Positions 1 through 7,478 of a stretch of DNA of 45,509 nt are shown here, piece by piece (the first letter of the stretch is position 1; each line of letters begins with the position of its first letter). Both the position numbers and the translations under genes were made by a program. The stretch is from contig CP070756.1 of assembly GCA_020348905.1 (NCBI GenBank), forward strand, positions 1,987,736 through 2,033,244, read 5' to 3'. This DNA is from Candidatus Zixiibacteriota bacterium. Lineage in GTDB: Bacteria > Zixibacteria > MSB-5A5 > GN15 > FEB-12. The notes under the pieces were generated by a model. That model was not told the DNA's origin and made no database searches. It saw nothing but the letters and a program-made list of their open reading frames with translations.

Positions 1-1514
1 GATTCAGATGAATCATCCGCTCCGCCTGGTTGATACATAAGCCACCTGTCTGCTCCGCCTAACCTGATAGCCTGTATTACAACACAACCCCTGAGAGCGC
101 CGTCCGTGTCGAGAACCATTGAGTCACCTTCATGCGACACAGCGGTTAACTCTCCGCAGATAATGCTGCCCGATTTCAGATTCGCTTCGGTCGATGAATC
201 ACTAATGCGATCTAAGACAAAGCGGCATCCTCTGTTGAAGCGTGGCAAGTTGAACTGCTTGACGACGTATTTTTTGACCGCCTTGTCATGGCAAAACTCT
301 AAGACTGCATCGGAGTTAGCTTCCGAAAGCAAGATTCGGTAATAGCCACAACCCGCGCCTGATTTGTCATCCGGTCGATAACGATAACCCTGATCCCGGT
401 AAAATCGCGTCTTCAGCGGCCAAATTCGAACGCCATGTTTTGTCATCAATCGCCTGGCACATTCGATGAGATCCGTCGCCGTGCAGCACTCGTGCCGAAT
501 CAAGCCGATACCCGTACCAGCAGGTAACTTCTCGAGATGCTGGTCGTCGCCTGTCGGAGATGGAAAGAGTTTCAGTTCTAACCGCGTGACCGCACTGCCG
601 CGACCGGCGAGATGTTTTGTCAGTTGCTCCTCACCGCAGCGCTCCTTACCCCGATACCCGATCAGTTGGCCATAGACGTCGTCAAATGCCGGCAGTTCCC
701 CCACGTTTAGACGCTCAACCACCCGGGAGTCGATAACCTCTCCGTTGATGTTCACCAATTCCAATCCGCCGTCCTCGACGCTGGCCAGTACCGGTACCGA
801 TTCATAGAAGGGTACAACGAGAAAAGTCGTGTCAAGCGCCAGCTCGGCAGGGCTGGCAATAACAATTTCCCCCGGTCCATTGCCGCTGTCGTTGGGTGCT
901 TTTTCGATCAGCTCCTTTGACATCGAAGTGTCGGCCACCGCGCCCCGGTAGACCATTGAGGTTTCGAGCACGCGATCTATTTGCCGGTAGTTGAAATGGC
1001 ACTCCCGCTGCTCGCCCCCGACCTGATACTTTTCAAAGGGTTCATGCCGGCAACGGCGGATATCCTTACCGCAAATGGAACACTCGGGCAAGTGGTAGGT
1101 GAAGCCGATGGAGCATTCCTTGTAAATCCCACCGTCGATATTGTCCAGCAGATCGTCTGCCCCTTTCGCTGAGCGCAACCAGTAGAAGTAACTCTTGACC
1201 CAGCTCTTCCCTTCACGCGCTACTATTTCGGCATAGAATGTCCTGGCCACCGGTAGACGGTCCTTGCGATGTCCGACCATCACCGGTGAGTCGACCAGGA
1301 GCTCGGTCAATCGCTGAAGTTCATCTGAGGGAAACCTGCCGCCGAAGCTGTTAACCTGGTCCGATACGATATACATCGCGCGGATATAAATGTCGTTTTC
1401 GGTCACCGTAGAAGGTGGGTTAACATTTTCATTGATTAGCCCGACCAATTCAGTTAGCCGGTCAACCGCCGGCTCCGCTAACCGGGCCTTGATTCTGCCT
1501 AAACTGGCGTCCAT
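1..1514 (-). CDS. Prohead-protease-like phage head protein with long C-terminal extension (partial, runs off left edge)
   Basis: The minus-strand frame opens at an ATG (1512-1514) behind a GGAGGT ribosome site and stays open to base 1, giving at least 504 residues; the 3' end is outside the window. Residues about 40-200 resemble HK97-type prohead maturation proteases. A GHRK segment carries a candidate catalytic His82, and a CSIGF segment carries candidate Ser135. These are followed by a zinc-knuckle-like CSICGKDIRRCRH (Cys145, Cys148, Cys155, His157) and an ETSMVYRGAV segment, both typical of such phage proteases. In that family the enzyme trims scaffold and capsid during head assembly. Residues about 200-504 match nothing I recognise, and usual prohead proteases are only about 200 residues. 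It lies downstream, on the same strand, of portal and terminase genes at 4709-7314. The family call is by motif memory and the catalytic pair is unproven. Confidence 0.6.
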   Translation of the reverse strand, partial: MDASLGRIKARLAEPAVDRLTELVGLINENVNPPSTVTENDIYIRAMYIVSDQVNSFGGRFPSDELQRLTELLVDSPVMVGHRKDRLPVARTFYAEIVAREGKSWVKSYFYWLRSAKGADDLLDNIDGGIYKECSIGFTYHLPECSICGKDIRRCRHEPFEKYQVGGEQRECHFNYRQIDRVLETSMVYRGAVADTSMSKELIEKAPNDSGNGPGEIVIASPAELALDTTFLVVPFYESVPVLASVEDGGLELVNINGEVIDSRVVERLNVGELPAFDDVYGQLIGYRGKERCGEEQLTKHLAGRGSAVTRLELKLFPSPTGDDQHLEKLPAGTGIGLIRHECCTATDLIECARRLMTKHGVRIWPLKTRFYRDQGYRYRPDDKSGAGCGYYRILLSEANSDAVLEFCHDKAVKKYVVKQFNLPRFNRGCRFVLDRISDSSTEANLKSGSIICGELTAVSHEGDSMVLDTDGALRGCVVIQAIRLGGADRWLMYQPGGADDSSE

Positions 1515-1758
1515 TTTACCTCCGTTCTGTTGCCTTTTACCAACTGGTCGGGGGTAGAATTCACCTCAGGTTTTCCTTCGAATTTGCGCAAAATGTTGCT
1601 GGATTTTGTAGCTGCCACAGCTGCTCAAAAGCTGCGCTGGCGAGCCCTATCTTGCCGTACCACAAATACTTAGGGTTTGCCGGAAGAGCCTGCCTGTATG
1701 CGGCACAACCTTTGCTTTTTGGGCAGTGGAATTGACACTAAGAAAAGGATGTGATCGA

Positions 1759-1884
1759 ATGACTATTATAAGAAAGAAGATGACCCGCAGATTGTCGCTG
1801 GTGACCAAGCTTGTGGTTTTTATCATTGTATTTGTTCTGGCCATGACCATCACATTTTCCGATGTCTACGGAGCAACTTTCTAA
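1759..1884 (+). CDS. Small membrane or secreted peptide, 41 aa
   Basis: An ATG sits 6-10 bases behind a purine-rich AGAAAAGGA ribosome site. The 41 codons encode a basic N-terminus (RKKMTRR), one hydrophobic stretch (about residues 18-33, LVVFIIVFVLAMTITF) and a short tail ending FSDVYGATF. This is either a single-pass membrane peptide or an unusually short exported one. It has its own flanking sequence and a good terminator about 130 bases downstream, which argues for a real transcription unit. No known small-protein family was recognised. The opposite strand also has an open frame here, but it has no comparable ribosome site. Confidence 0.45.
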   Translation: MTIIRKKMTRRLSLVTKLVVFIIVFVLAMTITFSDVYGATF

Positions 1885-2018
1885 ACCACCGGCGATCATC
1901 CTTTGGGAATACGAAGCACATCATCCGCGGTTCTGATATAGAATGTGGTTATTCGGTGGTGAGGGTGCCGGTACGGCATAATAAAGCGGCCGGCACAACC
2001 AGAGAAAGCCCATCTCTT

Positions 2019-2058
2019 AAAGCGCCCTCTGAAACTCCTCCCTCAGTGGGCGCTTTTT
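2019..2058 (+). terminator. Rho-independent terminator after the 41-aa peptide gene
   Basis: AAAGCGCCC (2019-2027) pairs with GGGCGCTTT (2048-2056). An inner CTGA/TCAG pair (2029-2032 with 2043-2046) extends the stem, and a T-run follows. The interval 1885-2018 between the peptide gene and this hairpin has no open frame that I can support. Confidence 0.7.
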
Positions 2059-2128
2059 ATTGCAGGCCGTTGACCGTCTCACCCCTGTTGACCAGGAAAT
2101 GTGAACCGTGCATTATTCAAGATATTAG

Positions 2129-2776
2129 ATGAGAATCGAGATTATGCCAGCAAGATTCTATCACAGAACCCGTCTTGTCCATTTCATAGCAGCCGTTGTC
2201 GTATTGACATTACTCTTTACAATCTGGCTCTCGTTCTATCGCTTTACTTTGCTCGTAGCAGTACCGTCGCTGCTATTGGGGTACTGGCTTGGCAGTATCG
2301 ATTGGAGACGGCAGGAGCGAAGAATCGATAAGCGCAACGGACTCATCCTCTACTTCAGCGACTCCTACGCCTATTTCGTGCTCGTCATGCTTTACCTGTT
2401 CACGCTGCCGGGCGGGAGGTCCTTCGTAGGTCGCACTCTCAGCGCAAGCCCCTGGGTATTTCCGGTCCTGACATGGTTTACCGCCGCCGTAGCATCCGGT
2501 TATAATCTGGCTTTCTATATCGGAGTTCGAAGATTTGAGTCCGAGCGCGGTCCCCTCAGGGTCAAGAGGTTTTATGCTCGAAGTGCCGTCGGAGCCGAAT
2601 CGCTAATCGGCAAAACCGGAACCGTTCAGCAGGACTGCGATCCGAACGGAACAGTCAAGATCGAAAACGCTATCTGGAGCGCGGAGTCAATTGACGGCAG
2701 CGCTCTGACGGCCGGCAGCAGAGTGGTTGTGAAAGATATCGAAGGGCTAAAAGTTTTTGTCGAACTGATACCGTAG
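2129..2776 (+). CDS. NfeD-like membrane protein
   Basis: The protein has 215 residues. Four hydrophobic segments (about residues 15-34, 36-53, 80-95 and 107-131) precede a soluble C-terminal domain of about 65 residues. That domain runs from LIGKTGTVQQD through VKIENAIWSAE and GSRVVVKDIEG to the end, and matches the OB-fold of NfeD proteins, where the pattern is LIGxxGxA, then a VxIxGExW-like strand, then GxxVxVxxVxG. NfeD proteins work with stomatin/SPFH proteins or membrane serine proteases in membrane-microdomain upkeep. No such partner is next to it here. An alternative start is Met6 (2144). It stands alone, converging on the chagasin-like gene with a small hairpin between. The NfeD domain call is fairly sure; its partner and role are not. 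Confidence 0.65.
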   Translation: MRIEIMPARFYHRTRLVHFIAAVVVLTLLFTIWLSFYRFTLLVAVPSLLLGYWLGSIDWRRQERRIDKRNGLILYFSDSYAYFVLVMLYLFTLPGGRSFVGRTLSASPWVFPVLTWFTAAVASGYNLAFYIGVRRFESERGPLRVKRFYARSAVGAESLIGKTGTVQQDCDPNGTVKIENAIWSAESIDGSALTAGSRVVVKDIEGLKVFVELIP

Positions 2777-2787
2777 CCGCACTAAAG

Positions 2788-2810
2788 ATAACCGCCGGTT
2801 ATTACTTTTT
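2788..2810. terminator. Weak bidirectional terminator between convergent genes
   Basis: ATAACCG (2788-2794) and CGGTTAT (2796-2802) form a short hairpin followed by five T's on the plus strand, with A-rich sequence on the other side. It separates the NfeD-like gene from the convergent inhibitor gene and overlaps the latter's stop codon. Confidence 0.4.
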
Positions 2811-3203
2811 GATCTCCACAAAGAAGTCTACCGTTCGATCAACCGAGGTTGAATCCCAGGGCTGCAGATAACGAAGCGAAATGGTAGTCGTATCTTCTCT
2901 CAGCGGCTCAAACAGCCAATGATGGTGTCCTCCGCGACCCATGAGCTTTTTCGGGTTGGGCATGGGTTCATGTTTACTCTCTACCAGTTTCAGCAGGGTG
3001 GAATCGACCTCACCCACGAACTGCCAGCTGTACCCGGTGGTCGGGTTGGCTTCCAGCACAATTGTGAACTGTTCGCCGATGGCTACCCTAATCGTATCGG
3101 ATGGATCAGAGTATGCTCTGGGATCGGCACTCTCACCACTACAGGCTATGGTTATCACACAGACAAATGTCAGAATATAGCTGAGGCCGGTGGCACGTTT
3201 CAT
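2802..3203 (-). CDS. Chagasin/ICP-family (I42) peptidase inhibitor lipoprotein
   Basis: The start is the internal ATG at 3201-3203 rather than one ten codons upstream, because it gives a clean lipoprotein signal (MKRATGL..., lipobox ITIAC). The mature part carries the inhibitor loops of the chagasin family. NPTTGYSW is the L2-type loop, GRGGHHHWLFEP fits the glycine/histidine-containing L4 region, and LRYLQPWD fits the L6 RPW-like loop. These inhibitors block papain-like cysteine peptidases, and a lipid-anchored copy would act in the periplasm or at the surface. At 133 residues including the signal it fits the family. It sits alone on the minus strand between a membrane-protein gene and a glycosyltransferase gene. 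No cysteine peptidase is visible nearby, so the target is unknown. Confidence 0.75.
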   Translation of the reverse strand: MKRATGLSYILTFVCVITIACSGESADPRAYSDPSDTIRVAIGEQFTIVLEANPTTGYSWQFVGEVDSTLLKLVESKHEPMPNPKKLMGRGGHHHWLFEPLREDTTTISLRYLQPWDSTSVDRTVDFFVEIKK

Positions 3204-3271
3204 TAACGTTCTCCCGTAACAGTTTAACCGCACATCGAGTTCTCTTTATAAGATAACAGCGGTAACCCAAC

Positions 3272-4705
3272 GTGACAAGCAAATACACCGCCGGGTTGAA
3301 ACCGGTCAGAACGGGTATTCAAACATTGACAATGCCTATCGCATTTCTGAAATTCGCTGCAGTGATTCGCCGGTTCCTAACAAAGCTCAGGGTTGGACCC
3401 CGAAGGTATTATATTGTCATTTTCGTTTCGGCTCTGACCGCCCGGTTCATCTGGTTTGCGCTGGTACTCAACCAGGTTGATGCGGAACAGCTTGGCTACG
3501 AGTCACGTGATTCCGATATCACATCATATTTTATTTCTGCTGATGCCATCGGTTCGGATTTCGATTTTAGCACCAGCGGCGTCTACATTTTCGGACCCGG
3601 ATACCCGTCTCTTCTGGCGCTAATCGGCTCCCTGGCCGGATCCGATCCCCGCGTTTTGATAGTGATTCAGATTGTAATTAGTTCCATCGCTGCCGTGCTA
3701 CTGGCCGTTCTAGCCATGAAACTTACCTCTGATACTCGTATCGCCTTGATAGCCGGTATGCTGAACGCCCTGTCGGTTCTCTCTATCGCCCTGGCCAATA
3801 CTCTATTTTCTGACACCCTTTTCTTCATCCTCGTCTTAGCGGGCATTCTGACGTATCTATCATCCATTGAGCGAAATAAAATCTGGCTCAGCTTACTGAG
3901 CGGCCTTCTTCTGAGCGCAGCAGCGTTCACCAAGTCCATGGGCCAGTTCCTGATCATAATCCTCGTGCTCATGACTGCTCTCAAAAACCCGATACCCGGT
4001 GTCGGGCGCACCCGGATGTTTGTCAGACGTCTGAGGCTTCTGGTTCCAGCCGTGCTAGTAGTAACGTTAGCCACTATCGCCTGGACCGTAAGAAACAGCC
4101 ACGTTTATGACGTTCCGTATCTGGCGGGGGCCGCGCCCGAAGGGATGGCCAAAGTCAGCCTGATGATCCAATCCAGCGTCGAGGGTGCATCATTCGACGA
4201 GCGGTTGCAGGCCGTGCGGGCCGAAGTGGAGCAGCGTGAGGATGCTACGGGTCGGGGCGAGCAGGTCTATCTCGACTACGCTCGGGCTCTTCCAAATTTG
4301 GTCTGGCAACACCCGCTCACCGCGGCTCGGGTGTTCTTGCGGAATGTGGTCGTTAACACGAACACCGGCTGGGGGGTAGTCCACGTAAACCTGCCGCGAT
4401 GGGAAAAACCTTACTACCGGTTAACCTGCTTTCTCAACAAAACCGGTCTTAGTTTTCGCGTAACGATACTCGCCATAATCGGTTGTGTAATGCTGTTTCG
4501 GGCCAGGCGCTATTCGTTGGCGGTAATGTTACTTTCGATCTATGCTTACTTCGCTTTTTTCTCTGGATTCAGCACGTATCAGGGCATACGGATTTTCTAC
4601 GCCGGTCAAATCGCGTGGACAATGTTGGCTGCTTACCCCTTACTGTCCGCCTGCCAGGCTTTACAAGACTATCGGTCAAAGCGCAAACAACGCAGCCAAA
4701 CCTAG
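3272..4705 (+). CDS. GT-C fold integral membrane glycosyltransferase (ArnT/PMT-like)
   Basis: This is a multi-pass membrane protein of up to 477 residues with about 10 hydrophobic segments beginning near residue 46. An acidic luminal loop (ESRDSDITSYFISADAI) follows the first transmembrane segment. It precedes a GPGYPSLLALIGSL segment that matches the GT39/GT83 pattern of an acidic residue, then Tyr/Ala, then a Pro-rich helix start. Such enzymes move a sugar from a polyprenyl-phosphate donor to a lipid or protein on the outer face of the inner membrane. The 3272 start is GTG; an ATG at 3332 is a good alternative, and neither has a strong ribosome site. It ends only 3 bases from the convergent terminase gene, so host and phage-like genes abut. 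The acceptor is unknown. Confidence 0.6.
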   Translation: MTSKYTAGLKPVRTGIQTLTMPIAFLKFAAVIRRFLTKLRVGPRRYYIVIFVSALTARFIWFALVLNQVDAEQLGYESRDSDITSYFISADAIGSDFDFSTSGVYIFGPGYPSLLALIGSLAGSDPRVLIVIQIVISSIAAVLLAVLAMKLTSDTRIALIAGMLNALSVLSIALANTLFSDTLFFILVLAGILTYLSSIERNKIWLSLLSGLLLSAAAFTKSMGQFLIIILVLMTALKNPIPGVGRTRMFVRRLRLLVPAVLVVTLATIAWTVRNSHVYDVPYLAGAAPEGMAKVSLMIQSSVEGASFDERLQAVRAEVEQREDATGRGEQVYLDYARALPNLVWQHPLTAARVFLRNVVVNTNTGWGVVHVNLPRWEKPYYRLTCFLNKTGLSFRVTILAIIGCVMLFRARRYSLAVMLLSIYAYFAFFSGFSTYQGIRIFYAGQIAWTMLAAYPLLSACQALQDYRSKRKQRSQT

Positions 4706-4708
4706 CGG

Positions 4709-6037
4709 CTACACTCGGCCGACGCGCGGATTCAGGGGCGGCCTGGACCTTCCTTTAAGCGGCCACACGGCCAAAGCCAGCGCCATAAGAGCATCGCAAT
4801 CATTGTTGTCATCCCACCGGGCGCGGCGAAGTTCATCTTCCAGCGACCAGATCTTTCCCGGATCGTCAGGGATATGCCACGGCTGATAGAAAATCAGTTC
4901 CCTCGCATGGAGTAACTCCAGATGAGTCAGCAGTTCGGCCTTGGTTTTCTGGGTGAATATTATTGAAATCGGGTTGTATGATGACAGCTGTTCTACCACA
5001 ACATCACCCAGCCCGGTGGCGTCAAGAACCAATTGGCCCGGATACCGTTGCTGTCTTTGCTTTATCTTCTCGATAACGACGTTCCAATCAAAGCGCTTGA
5101 ACCGTCCCAACTCCACCACCCGCGCTTTTCCCCGAGCAACCTGCACCGTTACACCTACCGTTGCCGTCTGTTTGCGGGCCAGGTCCCAACCACTGACAAA
5201 CATTGTTTGGCCCATGGTGTCGAACCATGAAGCTGACTTTTCAAAGCCGCTCAATGCTCTGTCAACATAATCTCCCCTTAAAATCTCCCCTCCGCAATCA
5301 ACAAACTGTCCCATGATATTCTGCTTTACCCGCCGTTCAGAGAAACTCTCGACACGCTCATGTAGGGCTGCCGAGGATATGAAACGGTTTTCGCGGCTGT
5401 CCCCCGACTGGAAGTAGCCCGGCCTCTTACCTTCCCTAATCTCCCGCACCCTCAGATAAAACCAGTTCTTACCGTTGGGTGTTGAAACCAGATCCAGTCT
5501 TCCCTCGCGGTCGGCGAGTCTCATCCGAATAACTTCTTCGACCACGTACTCCGGGTCGGTTTCGAAGGCCACTTCATCAAATATAAACAGGTCATAGTCG
5601 TTACCCAGAAGATACTCCCCTCTGTTCTGTGTCGTGCGGGCTTCGATCACAGCACCATTGAAGAAGGTCAGTCGTGGATAGGGAGTGCGAGTGATGACCT
5701 GAATCAGCGGCTCGACATGCGGCGATTGACGAGCCAACCGTACCACGTGATTGAAGATTATATTGGCCTGGTCCTGGGTGATCGAGGCCGTGACGATCCG
5801 GTAGCGCCCGCTGCTGTCGTACTGTAGCTTTCGAATCCGGTATATGGCGTTGTGCAGTATCTTTATAGCACAGACAAACGACTTGCCCCACCTGTTACCT
5901 GTGACAAGGGCGTTTTCCTGACTCACGGAACCCTCGAGCCATCGCCGCTGGCCGTCGTGAAGCTCCAGTCCCAGAACTGCTTTGGCGAAATAAGCAGGCT
6001 CCAGTAGCCCCCTTCGCCAGTCTATTTCAGGCGTCAC
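4709..6037 (-). CDS. terL: Phage-type terminase large subunit
   Basis: The 442-residue protein has both domains of a DNA-packaging motor. In the ATPase part, Walker A is GNRWGKS (residues 47-53), Walker B is LFIFDEVAF (Asp153, Glu154), and VSTPNGKN is the coupling motif (about 183-190). In the RNase-H-like nuclease part, acidic residues lie in SGWDLAR (Asp284), LVLDATGLGD (Asp338) and WDDNNDCDALMALA (Asp408-414). These suggest that ATP hydrolysis and DNA cleavage are both intact. In phages and gene transfer agents it pumps DNA through the portal into the head. It follows the portal gene by 5 bases, the reverse of the usual terminase-then-portal order. No small terminase subunit or tail gene is visible in the window. 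A full-length, motif-complete gene argues against simple decay. Confidence 0.9.
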   Translation of the reverse strand: MTPEIDWRRGLLEPAYFAKAVLGLELHDGQRRWLEGSVSQENALVTGNRWGKSFVCAIKILHNAIYRIRKLQYDSSGRYRIVTASITQDQANIIFNHVVRLARQSPHVEPLIQVITRTPYPRLTFFNGAVIEARTTQNRGEYLLGNDYDLFIFDEVAFETDPEYVVEEVIRMRLADREGRLDLVSTPNGKNWFYLRVREIREGKRPGYFQSGDSRENRFISSAALHERVESFSERRVKQNIMGQFVDCGGEILRGDYVDRALSGFEKSASWFDTMGQTMFVSGWDLARKQTATVGVTVQVARGKARVVELGRFKRFDWNVVIEKIKQRQQRYPGQLVLDATGLGDVVVEQLSSYNPISIIFTQKTKAELLTHLELLHARELIFYQPWHIPDDPGKIWSLEDELRRARWDDNNDCDALMALALAVWPLKGRSRPPLNPRVGRV

Positions 6038-6042
6038 GCCGA

Positions 6043-7314
6043 TTATATCAACTTTCGGGCCACTTCGCGCGCCGATGATCTGTCAATCAAACCGGCCTGG
6101 TACAGCTTGAGCAGACTATCAACCCGGGTTGACTCTACCCTGGCTCTCTCGTCGGCCTGGTAGGCAAAGTTGTTATCAAACTTGAAACGGCAGCGTCGGT
6201 CAAACCCTGCCAGGGCCAATTCTATATTTCCGATCCATTCTAAGAAAGCGGCCACCTGAGACTGCACCGATTTCACCTGCCGCATCACCAGATCGAACTT
6301 AAATGACGACCAGGTGGTCGTGGCGCCATAAGAATAGCCCAAAAGAAAAGGCGCCAAATTGGTACCGGCACAGATCTCTTCGATCATGCCGCGATGGTTC
6401 ACAAACCAGCTGTTAGTGACCGCCCGAACATTGTCGGGACCCACATATTCGATACTCACGTTGTCCCAGGTAACGGGATTTTCATCAACCTGACATGATT
6501 TAATCATCGAAACGGTGGAATCGAAGTAGCCGTTAATGCGATCAACGTAGGCTTCGTCCGCCTCACCAGCCATCCGCTCCGGCGGCGTGACTTTGACGTG
6601 GAGGCGATGATACCCGGAATTGTGGCTCGAACGCCGCATATCATCCACCAGTTGCTGTTCGATATAAGCCACAAAAGGTACCGCCTGCAGGATAGACTTA
6701 CCCAGAGGACGGCAGGTATCACCGTTCATAGGAATGTAGTAGAAATCGCTGCGGTTCAGATCAAGGCGACCGTCGTCCAGTTCAAGGCTCAGGCGATGGC
6801 GGTTATTCTCTGTCGTAACTGACAGATCCGCCGCGTCAACCGATATGAAATCGTCGACCCCGCTTCCGTCCTTCTTGACGACCACGAAGCCTCCATAAAC
6901 TCCATCGCGAAACAAGCCCGTGAACAGGTCCGTCAAGAATGTCACCAGGCTGCCCGGGTTACCGCGTGAACCGTGGTACAAACGCTTCGACAAATCCGCC
7001 AGGCACTTTAATGCCCGCTTCTCGTCGCGGGTTCCAGTTGTCTCTTCAAAATAGAAGTCTCCCGGAGCCGAACTCAGCCTGGCCCAGGTCGACACACAGG
7101 CACTGACAACAGGCAGGTTATCAGCGAGAAAGCGATACAGGCCGACCCGATGCCGACCTGATGAGATATCGCGTGAGCCGCACCGTAAAACACGACTGAG
7201 TTGTGTGACCGTAAGTAGAGACTTCTCGGTTTCGGGTTTTACACTCGTTGCCACTTTGAGGCTGTCCGGGATGGGCAGGGTTGGAACCGATTTCCTTCCA
7301 AATAAGAATGCCAT
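6043..7314 (-). CDS. Phage portal protein
   Basis: The start is the ATG at 7312-7314 because AAGGAGG lies 5 bases upstream; the frame extends 36 codons further but those have no ribosome site. The 423-residue product has the layout of HK97-type portals. A LPVVSACVSTWARLSSAPGDF segment near residue 75-95 corresponds to the conserved portal entry region. A mid-protein FYYIPMNGDTCRPLGKSILQA segment leads into a long helical region, and a TTTWSSFKFDLVMRQVKSVQSQVAAFLE helix lies near residue 330-360. Portals form the dodecameric ring through which terminase packs DNA. It is the first gene of the minus-strand pair with the terminase. It faces away from a host TPR lipoprotein gene 164 bases off, and that spacer holds nothing further that I can name. 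Confidence 0.8.
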   Translation of the reverse strand: MAFLFGRKSVPTLPIPDSLKVATSVKPETEKSLLTVTQLSRVLRCGSRDISSGRHRVGLYRFLADNLPVVSACVSTWARLSSAPGDFYFEETTGTRDEKRALKCLADLSKRLYHGSRGNPGSLVTFLTDLFTGLFRDGVYGGFVVVKKDGSGVDDFISVDAADLSVTTENNRHRLSLELDDGRLDLNRSDFYYIPMNGDTCRPLGKSILQAVPFVAYIEQQLVDDMRRSSHNSGYHRLHVKVTPPERMAGEADEAYVDRINGYFDSTVSMIKSCQVDENPVTWDNVSIEYVGPDNVRAVTNSWFVNHRGMIEEICAGTNLAPFLLGYSYGATTTWSSFKFDLVMRQVKSVQSQVAAFLEWIGNIELALAGFDRRCRFKFDNNFAYQADERARVESTRVDSLLKLYQAGLIDRSSAREVARKLI

Positions 7315-7478
7315 GGATCCTCCTTTTTCCCATCCGGATGGCCATACAATTAGAGGAAAACTTGTAGCGTTATTGTCAAACAGGAGGTTCCAGGCAAATT
7401 TGGCCTTGAATACCCCCGGCAAATAACCTATATTCCCAAAACTGTTTGCGACTCAAATCAGTATCCAGTTCTACAGAT

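Noticed and set aside
977-1216. Minus-strand open frame of 79 codons
   Set aside because: It lies inside the larger protease-like gene in a different frame, with no ribosome site and unnatural composition.
1647-1853. Minus-strand frame of 68 codons
   Set aside because: It is antisense to the 41-aa peptide gene and has no supporting ribosome site; the plus-strand frame is better supported.
1-7314. Complete integrated prophage
   Set aside because: No integrase, attachment repeats, tail, lysis or regulator genes are visible; only packaging and protease functions are supported.
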